A stretch of DNA of 64,000 bases from Ottelia alismoides. Taxonomy: Eukaryota; Streptophyta; Magnoliopsida; Alismatales; Hydrocharitaceae. Both the position numbers and the translations under genes were made by a program. Below the pieces are notes generated by a model. The model was not told the origin of the DNA. It saw only the letters and a program-made list of their open reading frames with translations, and searched no databases. Below are positions 10,628 to 22,808 of this stretch, in pieces (position 1 is the first letter of the stretch; each line of letters starts with the position of its first letter). The DNA is taken from positions 353,001 through 417,000 of the forward strand of contig JAZKJV010002959.1 of assembly GCA_037367405.1 (NCBI GenBank), written 5' to 3'.

Positions 10628-12001
10628 TCATTCAAACAAGTACGGGTACTTTTCTTTCATTTCTACCTCAGATTCTCATGTTGCTTCTTCAAACTCTTGG
10701 TTGCGCCATAACACTTTAACTAGAGGCACCTGCTTGTTTCTCAACTTCTTGAAATCCTTGTCAAGTATTTGTACAGGTATCTCTTGGTATGTCAAGTCCG
10801 GCTCAACATGTAAATCATCATAACTTATCTTATGCTCTGGATCCATAACATACTTTCTCAGATTTGATACATGAAAAACGTCATGTGCTGCCGAAAGATG
10901 TGGAGGAAGTGCAAGTCTATATGCCACTATTCCAATACTTTGAATAATTTCAAAGGGATCCACGAACCTGGGTGCTAACTTCCCATGCACACCAAACATC
11001 TGAATTCCCTTCATAGGTGATACCTTGAGAAATACAAAGTCACCTACCTCAAACTCAAGGTCTCTTCGTCTAGTATCACTATAGTTTTTCTGGCAACTTT
11101 GAACAGTCAATAGTCTTTTTCGAGCAAGCTTTACAGCTTCCCGTGTCTCTTGTAGTCTATCTGAATCATAAAGGTTCTTTATCCTGATCTCTTGCCAACA
11201 CAAAGGAGTAGTACACCTTCGTCCATAAAGTGATTCAAATGGTGCCATGCTAATACTTGTATGTTAACTGTTCTTGTATGTGAATTCTGCAAGAGGCAAA
11301 TGTTTCAACCATGATCCTTTCCATTCTAAGGCACATGCTCGTAACATATCCTCTAAAGTATGAATAGTACTTTCTGATTGACCATTTGTTTGTGGATGAT
11401 ATGTTGTGCTCAAGCATAGTTGTGTGCCTAAGGCTTTCATGAAGTTCTCTCAATAGTGTGAGGTGAATCGTGAATTTCGATTAGAAACTACTTCCTTTGG
11501 GATATCATGGAGGCGAATCACATATGTAATATATAACTCAGCAAGATGGTCTGAAGTGAAAGATAAGCTTATTGGAATAAAGTGTGCTACCTTCGTCAGA
11601 CGATCTATTATAACCCAGATACTATCTTTATTACCAGCTGTCTGAGATAAGCCGGTAACGAAATCCATGGAAATGCTTTCCCATTTCCATTGAGGTATAG
11701 GGAGGGGTTGCAATAATCCCGGTGGCTTTTGGTGTGAAGCCTTTACCTACTGGCACGTGAAACATGAATTCACAAATTCAGCAACATCTTTCTTCATTCT
11801 CGGCCACCAAAAGTATAAATGAAGATCCTTATGCATCTTTGTAATTCCTGGATGAATAGATAATCTTGAGCAGTGCGCTTCTCGTAAGATATCTTTCATT
11901 AGTTCAGGTTTGTTTGGTACACAAACTCTGTGATGGTTATACATTAACCCATTTTGTATCTGGAATCCCTCTATCTCATTCTTCTCAAGTTGTTGTCTCA
12001 A
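10628..12001 (-). pseudogene. Tekay integrase and chromodomain (broken)
   Basis: Read on the minus strand. At 11747-12001 is the zinc-binding HHCC region (EAHCSRLSIHPG...WWPRMKKDV...CFTC). At 11450-11713 is the DDE core, starting WESISMDFVTGL with the first Asp. At the second-Asp motif, normally SDRD..F, the sequence is SNRNSRF, so the catalytic Asp is replaced by Asn. The glutamate region ([16 protein letters not shown], 11250-11453) lies in another frame. From 10676 to 11248 runs the C-terminal domain and most of the chromodomain (LRNKQVPLVKVLWRN). An in-frame TGA replaces the expected Trp codon after EEAT; beyond it the frame continues ESEVEMKEKYPYLFE and ends at 10628. The product would have inserted and targeted the element to chromatin; this copy cannot. 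Confidence 0.9.
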
Positions 12002-12359
12002 GTCTTTAAGGACTGGATCATCCTCCTGTCCTTTCTTTATTCTATCCTAGATCTCTGGTTTGTATTGGTGATGAATAGTTATAGTATCAGCACTACTATG
12101 AAATGGTTTCCATTCACTTAACGTTGATAGTAAACCACCAGAAGTGGATAGCACTCACCAACCCAGGTGAATAAGTTCTTCTGCTAAGGACATCTGCTAC
12201 GACGTTCCCCTTACCAGGGTGGTAGGAGATAGTGCAATCATAGTCTTTCAACAACTCTAACCATCATCTTTATCTCATGTTGAGTTCCTTCTGATCAAAT
12301 AGATATTTCAAGCTTTTTATGATCAATGAATATTTCAAAAGTAATACCATAGAGGTAAT

Positions 12360-13350
12360 ATCTACATATCATTAAAGCAAAAAACTACAACAGCTAATTC
12401 AAGATCGTGTGTTGGATAGTTCTTTTCATGTGTTCTGAGCTGTTGTGATGCATACACAACTACCTTACCATGTTGCATAAGGACTGCCCCAAGTCTTTCT
12501 TTAGACGCATCAACATACACTGTAAACCCTTCACTCCTTGAGGGTAGAGTAAGGATGGGTGCAGATGTTTATCATTCTTTTAGTGTATGAAAACTAGCTT
12601 CACATGTGTTAGACCATATAAATGGGACTTCCTTCTGAGTTAGCCTAGTCATTGGCGATGCTATTCGTGAAAAGTCCTTCGTGAATCTTCTATAATATCC
12701 AGCTAAACCCAGAAAAGATTGTATTTCGGTGACAGTCTTCGGACGTTCCCAACTCATCACCGCACTAACCTTTGTAGGATCAATTGATATACCTTCTCCA
12801 GAAATAACAAGGCCTAAGAAAGATACTTCAGATAACCAGAAGTCACATTTGCTATATTTAGCATACAATTTGTTCTTCCTTAATTTTTCAAGTGCCCGCT
12901 TGAGATGGTATTCATGCATATACTTATCCTTGGAGTAAATAAGCACATCATCAATAAAGACTACTACAATGTGATCTAAGAACTCCTGGAATACTCTATT
13001 CATGAGATCCATGAAAGTTGATGGGGTATTTGTTAATACAAAAGGCATAACTAAGAATTCATAATGTCCATATCTAGTTCGAAAGGCTATCTTGGGGATA
13101 TCAGCATCTTTTATCTTCAATTGATGGTATCCAGATCTTAAGTCAATCTTGGAATATGCAGTCGAACCCTGTAACTGGTCAAAGATATCATCTATTCTTG
13201 GTACAGGATACTTATTCTTTATTTTCCACTTGTTTAAATGTCTATAGTCAATGCACAATTGCAGTGACCCTTCCTTTTTTCCGACTAATAAGACAGGTAC
13301 TCCCCATGGTGAAGTACTAGGATGAATGAATCCTTAATCTAACAATTCTT
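12360..13350 (-). pseudogene. Tekay reverse transcriptase / RNase H (broken)
   Basis: The RT begins at about 13350 with ELLD, an in-frame stop (13334-13336), then [15 protein letters not shown]. It continues openly from [23 protein letters not shown] to the catalytic box [11 protein letters not shown], whose Asp pair is intact, and to the thumb ([10 protein letters not shown]). RNase H follows after further frame breaks: [18 protein letters not shown] at about 12480-12525 and [10 protein letters not shown] at about 12380-12410. These match the active-site Asp and Glu regions of Ty3 RNase H. Downstream, sequence to 12001 is the degenerate RNase H-integrase linker. The RT core is the best-preserved part of the element. 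Confidence 0.92.
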
Positions 13351-13499
13351 GCAACTGTACCTTTAACTCTCTAACTCAATTGGTGCCATCCTATACGGAG
13401 GGATAGAGATAGGCTGAGTATCAAGTATGAGAGATATTTCAAATTCAATCTCTCGCTCAGGTGGTAATCCAGATAGTTCCTCTGGAAATACATCAGGAA

Positions 13500-14089
13500 A
13501 TTTGCACACTATAGGTATATCTTCCATCATTCTGTCTGACCCTGAAGTAGTGGTTACATAAGCTAAATAGCCTTGGCACCCTTGTTCTAACAGTTGTTGA
13601 GCCTTTAGAGTAGATATGTATTCGACATTATCATTGGATGTCTTTCCAATGAACTGGAACTATACCGAGTTAGGTAGGTGAAACGTTACTGTCTTCTGAA
13701 AACAATCAAGACATGTATGATGCCTTTCTAGCCAATCCATCCCAAGAATGAGATCAAAGTCATCCATTTCTATTAGTAGTAGTGAAACAGGTAACTGATG
13801 TCATGCTATCAGTACTATACAATTATCCAGGATTTTTCGGATTATAAATACTTGTCCTCCTGGTCCCTTGATCAGATAAGATTGTTGTACTTCTACTAGT
13901 ATCTTATCCAAAGTGGGTACTAACCGTGAACAATAAATGAATGTGAAGCACCAGAATCAAATAAGGCATGTACTGAAAAGCCATGAATAGTAACGGTACC
14001 TCATACGACCGTGCCTGAATTGTAGGCTTATTCTTCAGTGATTGCATTAAGCTGGTCATTAGGAATAGGTAAGCTAGAATCCATAACAC
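13500..14089 (-). pseudogene. Tekay aspartic protease remnant
   Basis: In one minus-strand frame at about 13930-13990 the sequence reads GFSVHALFDSGASHSFIV, the DSGA active site of retroviral-type proteases in plant Ty3 elements. It is followed by a stop. The longest open frame here (13904-14089) is a different frame and does not encode the motif, so the protease is frameshifted. Flap and C-terminal parts lie down to about 13500 in broken frames. Confidence 0.8.
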
Positions 14090-14146
14090 TTTGTGGTGGT
14101 TGATGTGTACGAGACGCTCCTTGTGAGCACGACCTCTACCATGTCT

Positions 14147-15259
14147 TCATTTGCGTGTTGCTCCATTGCTCCAGGTGGATGTTATACTGTTAATTGGGTT
14201 TGGTTTAAACCTTGACCCTCTCAACTTCGGACAATCTTTCTTGATGTGGCCTTCCTGATGATAGTAAAAACACATACGTGCTCCTGTTTGAGCTGAAGAC
14301 TCAGGCATAGAGGTGCTAGCTCCTGTTGCTGAGTTGTGAGGATATAGTGGAGGTCTAGATAAACCCCTTCTTCCAGATAATTCCTGGCCCAAAGTCTGTG
14401 ACGAGCTTATATTAGACCCCACTGGATGATAACGACTGTCTCTTCGGTTATAATTCGCCTTACGTTTGGATGGTCCACCAGTAAAGTGAAAGCTTCTTCT
14501 TTGGCGGTTTTCATACCTCTCCATCTCAATACGAGAGGCGATGTCCATGGCTTCATCTACAGTGGTGGCTCTAAAACCTGCAAGCTTCTCTCTCAAATCT
14601 CCCTGAAGACCGCTAATAAATTTGGTAAGACACTCTTATGGTGAAGCTTCTAAAGCTGGGGGGTAACGTAGCAGCTCCGTAAAGTGAATATGATAATCTC
14701 ATACATTCTTGGATCCTTGAGTCAAAGGAGCTAACTCCCTCCTCTTCAATTCTTCCCAGTGAGTTCGGAACCTTTCTTTAAAAACATCTCATGGAACATG
14801 ATTTACTAATTTTCTTGGAAATGGCTCCCCACCATCATCTTGCATAGTCTGCTGAGGAGTAATCAGCGAAGTGGACCCAAGTATCTGCTGGTGCGTGTAT
14901 TATTCTCAGCATCCTGCTGACGTCACCAAACCATAGTTCTGCCTCAGCAGGTGTCTTTATGCCTTTAAATCGAAGAATCTTTCCCTTTCGGTAATTGTCT
15001 AGTAATGTTTGATGTCTAAGAATGGCCTTCTCCATTGCTCCTTCAATCTGGGTAGGAGCAGACTCAGTTGAAGGATGGTAACTAGATTCTTCCTCAGAAG
15101 GTGGACAGAACCTTCAATCCTAGCATCTACAGGCTTAGATGCCTTGGGTCTCTCAGCTTATGCATTGAGCCTCTCCTCCAATGCTTGCTGCCTTTGCCCC
15201 ATGTCTTGGAGCATTGTCATCATAGCCGCTAATTGTCTAGACACGTCTTGGTCTGCCAT
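14147..15259 (-). pseudogene. Tekay gag (broken zinc knuckle)
   Basis: The likely start is the ATG at 15259 (MADQDVSRQLAAMMTML, a coiled-coil-like N-terminus with QRQQALEERL), after which an in-frame TAA occurs. A frameshift leads to 14835-15035, which holds the retrotransposon gag region (TPAEAELWFGDVSRML). The C-terminal frame (14147-14596) includes an R-rich stretch and the nucleocapsid zinc knuckle. The knuckle reads CFYYHQEGHIKKDC instead of CX2CX4HX4C: the second Cys is Tyr (TAT for TGT). Gag forms the virus-like particle and packages RNA; several stops make this copy non-functional. Confidence 0.88.
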
Positions 15260-15442
15260 GATCCTGGGAGGAGTCAAGATCAAAGGTCAGATCCTATATG
15301 TATTAGTATGATGTACATAATGGACAATGACCTGTGAATGGTACTGTAGTCAATTATTAAGATCAAAGGATCTTAATACAACCTCAGTTTCTGAATACCG
15401 CTCATAGTTTTCAACTGCTAAATAAATTACTGGAGTAATCGG

Positions 15443-15454
15443 GCTCTTATACCA
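15443..15454 (-). other. Primer-binding site, tRNA-iMet type
   Basis: On the minus strand TGGTATAAGAGC begins 3 nt inside the 5' LTR. It matches the complement of the plant initiator tRNA-Met 3' end (TGGTATCAGAGC) except for one base. Its place fixes the minus orientation of the element. Confidence 0.85.
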
Positions 15455-16980
15455 ATCTGTCGCGACCTCGTTTTCCGGGTCATCGAATCCTCCCATATCC
15501 GGATCTGGTTACTCAGCAATAATTTATTCAGCAATCACAACTAACATTTAGAATTAGACTGCAATTAAAAATACTCAGAAGAAAGTATTCTAACACGTTT
15601 CCATTCACAAAATAAGGTTCGCATAAAATATTGTTCCAATATAACCATTTACATGTACATCGGCTTGAAAGGAAAATATACAAAATATTACTAACTACCT
15701 TACAGAGAAGAGCTACTGTGGCTGGTTGGATGACTATGTTAACTGGCTGGATTACTAAAGTCCTTGCGCTTGCTCACCGACGTCTGTTGGGTTTTCCATC
15801 AATCATAGGATAAAAATTAGCGAATGCTAAGTAACGAAGAAGAGAAAAGTAAACAAATTGTGTAATTATTTTCAAAACTTGTTATCACAAAAGTTTTCAT
15901 TGCTTCTCGTTAATTTAAGTCCTATTCCTTTTTATTCCACGTCAGGGATTAGTCCAGGGGAACCCCACCATTCTTGGACTCCGAAGTTGTGGACACTTCG
16001 AGATTGGAGATTGTGTTGATCTTGGTAAGTTTATTCCGCTGCACATCGCCTCAAACAATCCTCCAATACTAACCTGACAATTTCCTTTTCTTTTATTAAT
16101 CAGGGTCTCAAACCCTCAGCCTAGAAAACAAACGAGCACATCGTCCTCGAGGACTCGGTTGCTTAAAATATCAGGCTAACATTATAACCTAGCGGCTTAA
16201 ATACATATTATCGTGATCCAGCCGCTATTGAACCATCCGTGCTTCCACATGGCACGACCACATCTTCTGTCGTTCAATCCGAAAATATTGGCTCCCGGTA
16301 CCACGTATTGCAAATCATTCATTTCGTGTACACTTATTATAACAGGGCAACCGTGTACCACATAGGTAGGGAAACGTCAATACGGGTTCCTTCCGACAAA
16401 CCTATGGGTTGCATGCTCGACCTGTAGTTCTACTCTCAGTCATCCTTAACGTGACACACGATCCTTTTCATGATAAGACTCAAACCACATCATTTCACAT
16501 GATGTAATTCATTTGTTAAGTCTTCGATTTGTATAATCAAAAACACTTAGTATAGACTCACATATATATTATTCATATGCATATATACTTGTATTTATGC
16601 CTATTTTAACTCTCAAACCCTAACTTTCCAAGCCACGACATCAATTCGATGCTTAAATCTTATTTTAGTGGGAATCACAAAGCAACTCTTCAGACTTTTT
16701 CAAAAATAGCCAAAATTATTGTTCTTCATAGAAGGAACATAAAATCAATAATTTCAATAATCTCGTATGAAAACCCAACAACAAAAGGAAGGATTTCGTT
16801 ACCTAATCGAGCTCTCTCGTGTATGCAATGCTTTATCGTGTTTCATTTTCAGAAAGGATGTTTTAAGGCTCCTAAAAAGATCGAATTTCATTTTCGTATC
16901 AAAACCACTAAGAACGTGTCAAGAACGCGAAGAACGAACGAAGAACATGAAGAACGCCAAAAACATATTTTCTCCTGAAA

Positions 16981-17155
16981 TTTCAATAGAGCTTCCCCTT
17001 ATATGGGGTGATATTTTTAGGAAAATTTTGGCAGAGTTTTCCCTTATATTGGGACATATTTCTTGAAAAATTTCAACAGAGTTTCCCCTTATATCGGGAC
17101 ATATTTCTTGGAAAATTTCGGCAGAGTTTTCCCTTATGTCGGAACATTTTTCAAA
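16981..17155. repeat. About 45-bp sub-repeats x4 in right LTR
   Basis: Counterpart of the array at 9224-9400, with units at about 16981, 17026, 17071 and 17116. Each has a TTATAT..GGACATATTTCT-like core. Confidence 0.78.
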
Positions 17156-17243
17156 ATAAAAACGAAAAGAGTTTCTTCTATAAAATTAATGGAGGGGAAA
17201 ATAACAACGAAACTGAAATAATATAATCAAATTGCAAGCGATG

Positions 17244-17520
17244 GAGAATCGGTAGACGCCACGCTCCTTAGGTGAGTGAATGTGTGACGAATCACAGGGT
17301 TCAGTGACGTGCATAGCCACCCGCACCTAAGTAGGGTATTATACGGATTTCTCCATCAAAATAACTAAAAAACGGAAAAGAAAGAACAAGAAGCACTAGA
17401 GAATCGGTAGACACAGCGCGTCTTAGGTGAGTGAATGTGTGACGAATCACAGAGTTCACTGATGTGCATAGTCGCCCGCACCTAAGTTGGGTGTTACACA
17501 TATTTCTCCTCGAACCAAAA
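17244..17520. repeat. 155-bp tandem duplication in right LTR
   Basis: GAGAATCGGTAGAC starts copies at 17244 and 17399. It corresponds to 9483-9775, so the duplication predates insertion of this element. Confidence 0.78.
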
Positions 17521-17758
17521 CAAGAAACGAATCTGAAAGAAAGATGAATCAAGAACAAAACTTGGAAGAAAAGAGGATGAATTGAAAGTATAGCTTACGA
17601 AGCAAACTAAGAGAGGATCATACCTTCCTCCTCCTCGTTCTCCCGGCAGCGCTTCGCTAATGTTCTTTTCCCGCCTCCCACTCCTCCTCCTGACCTCTCA
17701 ACCCTAGCCCTTGGGTGGTGGTGGCAGTGGAAATCGTAGAGAATGAATGGGTGGGGGG

Positions 17759-17766
17759 TATTTATA
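17759..17766 (-). promoter_or_regulatory. TATA box of the Tekay 5' LTR promoter
   Basis: The minus strand reads CCTATAAATACCCCCC. The match in both LTRs and the position upstream of the leader suggest the core promoter of the element. Activity is not expected to give protein because the internal frames are dead. Confidence 0.5.
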
Positions 17767-18254
17767 GGCTCCAGAAAACTGCTAACCATGGTTAGTAAAC
17801 CATGGTTTATCCCTTAACCGTAGTTAGCAGCCCATGGTTTTGGTCCATGGTTTTGGCCAAAACTTATCCGAAACTTAGGGCTCAAGTTAAAACATTCCAG
17901 AGGATTCTAGATTCGCTAATGACACTTAATTAACACTAATCGTGATTAACTTTTACTAATCGTGATTTAACTTTCACGGCCTGCATTTATCGTTTGCTAA
18001 CTATTGATTAGTGTTTGCTAATGATCATTAGTGATTTTCAATCTATCATTAATTTCTTTAATCATGCTTAGTTAGTCTTAGTGGCAGTTATTATGGGTTA
18101 ATAACGTCTTAACCCTTCTTACTCCTCTTTCTTCCGAAAATCATAACAAATCGAAACGAAGTCCAATTCACACGAAACAAATTCCATTGGTTTCTCTTGA
18201 CGAGTCAGATTTTATGATATAGGATCCCAGAGATGCCAAGTTCATGGCTTTACA

Positions 18255-19419
18255 ATATTAAATTTATAATCATTCAAAAATATTTACAAAATTAAAAATT
18301 CCAAAAAAAATTAAAAACCTACAAAAATTATAAAAATAAAAGATAAAAAACATAAGTAGATTATTCATTTTATCTCTATTCCACTCTACTCTCATTCGTT
18401 CGACACTCTACACACTTTCCTTATACACACATTTTGTAGAGTTATAATAATATTTAGCTCACTTCACATTTGCATCGATTATCTTTAATTGTGGGTTAGT
18501 TGTGGAATTATCACCTGGTTCAGTTACCATGCATCGTGAGAGCACCCGATACAGCGACTGCCGGATCCAATTTGTCGGACACGCATGCCTTCAAGATCAA
18601 ACCCTTGGTTTCCCGTTCTCATGAAGTTTCATATATCCATGTACAATGACTTGGATAATAAGGTCTAATATAATATCCAAATCTTAAAGACCTCTCAGAG
18701 ATGTGAGATCATGTCAGATAAATTTCCCAATCTTCTTATTATTTGTAAATCCAATTTAGATCAATATCTGAACATTTGGAACAAGAATACATAACTAGTT
18801 CATTGAGCATAGTCACTAAAATCCAAACATGTATCATCACTCATTCGAAATAGAAGCATCATGGTATACAATCGTTTCAAATCACCCCACCTTGAGTATT
18901 CCTAATTCAGTACATACTGCATACTAGAATACTATGATTAAATCCAAAGTTCTGATCTAATTTTGGATTGTCCCATTATTGTTTTATCAGTAAGTTTCTC
19001 ATTCGATCAGTAGGAGTTGGTATCGATCACATGCTTTCCAAGAGCATATATCATACCTTCAAATCCTATCTTGTTTTCAAACAAGATGACCAACGTTGGG
19101 AATTTGGTTTATTCTAATATCTCATGAGTGAGCTCATGCCTTTTGGTTCAATAGTGAACATGTATGATCTCTTTGAGAGATCGTTTTACTCATATGCCTT
19201 TATATGCAAACTAGTACATTGGTGTATAGACCTTGATTAGGTCATCAACCTAATGACCTATCAAATGTACATAGTCATACATATAATAATACATCTATCT
19301 CCAGTCAGAGGATGTGTGCCTATATTGTGACCACATAAGATAGAGGTCTTGGTTATCTCAATCTCGTTAAGTCAAATATTTGACCTAACTTATTCGACAC
19401 CTCTGATTCTCTAACCAGC
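18255..19419. other. Non-coding, probable old LTR-type sequence
   Basis: The AT-rich flank interrupted by the Tekay element resumes to about 18500. From about 18500 a sequence of more even composition starts and runs into the paralogue at 19420 without a visible boundary. No open frame with family features was seen. It may be LTR or leader sequence of the degenerate copia-type element whose gag relic lies at 19800-20130. Confidence 0.4.
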
Positions 19420-22400
19420 ATCAAGAGATCGCTTGGGTGTCATCCTTTCGAGTAAGAATTACCATCTCCTTCTTAAGCTAGAGATCCTTTCTTGAAAGTC
19501 ATTTGATGGTACAGTTGAGTCCTCAATCTAACCCTTTTACATATTCAACCCTGTACTAGCCTCTATGACCCAATATTTGGATCAATAGTTGTATGATATC
19601 AAGATGATCACCCTAATTGTACGAAGAGGCCTATTATGTAAATTATTTATTCTTTATTTCAAATTAAGGAATGATTTGCAATAACTTTCATTACACAATG
19701 GCTTATCATGGGAACTCATGTCCAACATCACCAACAAATGACCTACGCCATTTGTTGCTTCATCTATCGATTTTTTAGGACTTAGGACTCATTCATAACT
19801 AATAAAACAATTATCTCATCAAATGTAATAATCGTCTTTCTACTGACAACACCATCATAATATAATCATTAGAAGATGGAAGAGAACAAAACAAAATCAA
19901 TTTTGTATCGTTCTCCTTAAGGCGTGACTCTCATTTCTCAGCCCTCTCCTCAAGTGCAAGCACATACATCATAATCTTGTTGAATTCCTCCATGTGCATC
20001 TCCAACTTTGCCCCGTTAGTCATCCTTGGACTGCATAACTTCTTCATCAATAATAGCTGATTTGTTTAGAGATTAGACTTATGTCATCTCTTGAGCTTCT
20101 CCCATACCTCTGTCGGATCATTTAAGCTGACAATTTATGGAGAGTGGTGTCTTCAAGAACTATTCTGTTGTACTATTTGCATGACCCACTATCTTTAAAC
20201 ACTTTTCTTCTCTTCTAACTATAGAGACTTCATAAATCACTTTTACATGTACAAAGGGTTCCACATCGTATGTTACCATTATATGTGAACTTCACCATTA
20301 GATATGCATTGCATACTGTGATCTTTCTGATCGCCCAACACTCAATTGCGTTAGATCTTAAGTGATAACCTTGAGTAACATTGACGAGTAATGTGCAAGA
20401 TGCAAAAAAACTAGAATCGAATCATTCCAATCCGTACCTTTAACTTATTTAGAGGGTGCTTCTGATCAGAATACTTCATCGTATCTGTTAGATTTATGAA
20501 AAATATCCTTGTCTGAACTACGATGCTCGCGATTAGAATAGTTCATTGTGTTTGCCAAATTTATGAAAATTTTTAATCATTCTATCTACCAACTGCACTG
20601 ATGTTGTGCCTCCTTATACTGTCTTGCTACTAGTCACTGCCTGTAGAATCATTGATTATGTTGGTCAGTCTCTTCAAGTGACTAACATCATTAGTTCTTC
20701 AAACCGTTTAAGAGACATACACATATTACTTCATTCCCTTACATCAATGTCAAACATGGCTTCAATACTATCTGTTAGGTAAAGTTGATGCTTAATTAAC
20801 CGTCACAAACATGTAAAGAAGGAAGAAACATGGATAAGATTTCACCTACCGATATGCAAGAAATAACTTCAATAGCAACAATGGAGGTTGAAAAATCATC
20901 ATGATATGACTTTTTTTCACACCAACTTGGGAACAATTACATCAAGAATCACAGGAATTATTGATGATCATTGTCATAGAGATCATGCATTTGATATATC
21001 GTTAGATAAACATTGCAATTCGAATCGAGACTTGGTAGAACAAGGTAAGAAATCTACATGTTATTGCAAGATCCTGTATCAAACTCAAATGGATTTGTGT
21101 TACTTTATTTGAGTCAAGATGTATGGGAAAGAAATTTGGATCGATTGAATTGGGTGGAAATCAAATTATCTTGGTGAAAAATTTAGGTTAAAAAACGTTG
21201 GAAAGAATAGCGGCAAAGTATTGCTGAAGTTGTTGGTACAAGAGAGAGGATGTCGAGACATGCTTGAGTTAAGGTCAAGAGGGTTGAAGAATGTCAAGTT
21301 GAGTACAGGAGATTGTCGTGGGAAACTCGAGACATTTTAAGTGGATTATGAATGGAGCTTAATTGTAAGGCAACGATGTCGATACCATGATCGTCAAGAC
21401 AAGGTTTGAGGTATGGAAGCGATACCAACTAGATTGGGACTATCAAAAAAGCAGGGAGTCACAACTTGGACAAAAGTGGTTGAAATGACGCTCGAGGAGC
21501 CAAGGCTAGCTAGTTGGCTGAGAACATGAATGAAATAGTAAAAGGTGAAAACAAATGATATATCATGGTCTGAATTTTAAATATTTTATACTAAAAATAT
21601 ATTGGTTAGATTAGGTGAGCCGAAATCAACGCTTACTAATAATGATTGTTTGGGTTGCTTGGATCGATTGAATGGAAGATAATTGACCCTTCAACTAATC
21701 TAATACACATTCAAATAATTATCATATGGACCGAAGAATCAAATAACCTAACTCATTTGATCAAGTTCAATAAAATAAATTCTTGATTGGAAATGATTAT
21801 TATAAGGCTAGGATATTTACCTTTTTATACAATATTTAACCAACATACCGATTTAATATAATTTATTATCTCAACTTTTTATACAGGAAACTTAACATTC
21901 ATATTATGCCTATCGATCTATAGTTGCAAGATTTCTTGAGCTTGACTGACATCGGTTATATAATGTCTAAGATACTAACAACTGGTATCTTAGACAATTG
22001 GTATCTGAGAGAAGACGATACCGTATCCTAGAGGTTTGTATCCCCAACAACTGATATCTGAGAGGAGACGATACCGATGGATTGTGTCCTAACAGTTCCC
22101 TCCTTGACTCAAGATACTAAGATAGTGAAGAGTTTAGGCCCTCACTATTAACGGAGTTTTCGAAGCAACCTCTCATCCACTCTCCTACAATGTGAAGATG
22201 ACTTTTGCACACTAACTCCCTACACCATTACCAATACAGAAGTCACATCAGGAAAATTAAGAATGAAAAAAAGAAATTAATACGATCTTAATCAAATTTG
22301 AAAAAAATAGTAGCTACATAACAAATAATAATAATAAGAATGTTATACCGCACAGTTAAATAGTAAAATAAAATTAGCATTCAAAGGTTAAATAGATGGA

Positions 22401-22808
22401 TAACAACTAATTATTTAATACAAAAATATCCACAAACATTCCACCAACAATATAAAAGTCACGTGAAAGAAAATATTATGACATAGTTCAATCCGCTGTA
22501 ATAAAATAACAAAAAAATCAATCTTTCTTCCAAACTCGCGTAAAAGTCATATCACACTAAACCAAACTATGCAGCTTAATTCTACGTTCAAATGTAGTTG
22601 GAGTAATCTACTGTGAACGGTAGTTATTTGGGTGGTTAAGAAAGTTGGAGAGATTGGAATGATAAATGCGATATCATGTCACATTCATTAACATTATGTA
22701 ATATATTAATTTTTTTATGATTATACTATATTTTTTTGTTAATATTTTTATTTGAATATGATTAAAAAAATTATAACAAAAAAATGGTGGAGTTCGTAGA
22801 ACTAATTC
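19420..22808. repeat. Paralogue of the array's ancestral locus (empty copia site)
   Basis: 19420-21514 aligns with the first 3 kb of each array unit (from about 23850 in copy 1), and 21515-22808 aligns with 60177-61425 on the far side of the copia element. The paralogue lacks the copia element, with TGGCT at 21515-21519 where the filled site has duplicated TGGTT. It also lacks the 248-bp MITE and the 307-bp internal duplication found in array units. It is therefore a good proxy for the locus before those events. Divergence is much higher than between array copies. Confidence 0.88.
19800..20130 (-). pseudogene. Copia-type gag (UBN2-like) relic
   Basis: Minus-strand frames, with stops and shifts, read VWEKLKR, then MEEFNKIMMYVLALEE, then KLILFCSLPSSNDYIMMVLS. 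These match the pattern of the UBN2 gag domain of plant Ty1/copia elements (W..L, ...DEFNK..., ALILLCSLPSSYD). No zinc knuckle or pol domain follows. It is an old, internally deleted element, and the same relic is present in every array unit. Confidence 0.7.

Larger units (their letters stand above)
7914..18254 (-). mobile_element. Ty3/gypsy chromovirus, Tekay-type, complete but inactive
   Basis: Two LTRs (7914-10497 and 15458-18254) start TG and end CA and enclose minus-strand gag, protease, RT/RNase H, integrase and chromodomain remnants, in the order expected for Ty3 elements. Flanking pentamers ATATC (7909-7913) and ATATT (18255-18259) are a probable target duplication with one change. 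A tRNA-iMet-type PBS lies inside the right (5') LTR. The C-terminal sequence PVQILD...LRNKQVPLVKVLWRN is characteristic of the Tekay/Del chromodomain. Stops, frameshifts and changed catalytic residues, together with clearly diverged LTRs, indicate an old dead copy. Confidence 0.93.
15458..18254 (-). repeat. Tekay 5' LTR (right copy), 2797 bp
   Basis: It begins TGTCGCGACCTCG and ends GGCTTTACA. It holds about 244 bp (16112-16355) missing from the left LTR, but has lost about 27 bp of an AAGAACG-rich microrepeat near 16930-16965. As the upstream LTR in the minus orientation it would have carried the active promoter. Confidence 0.92.
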
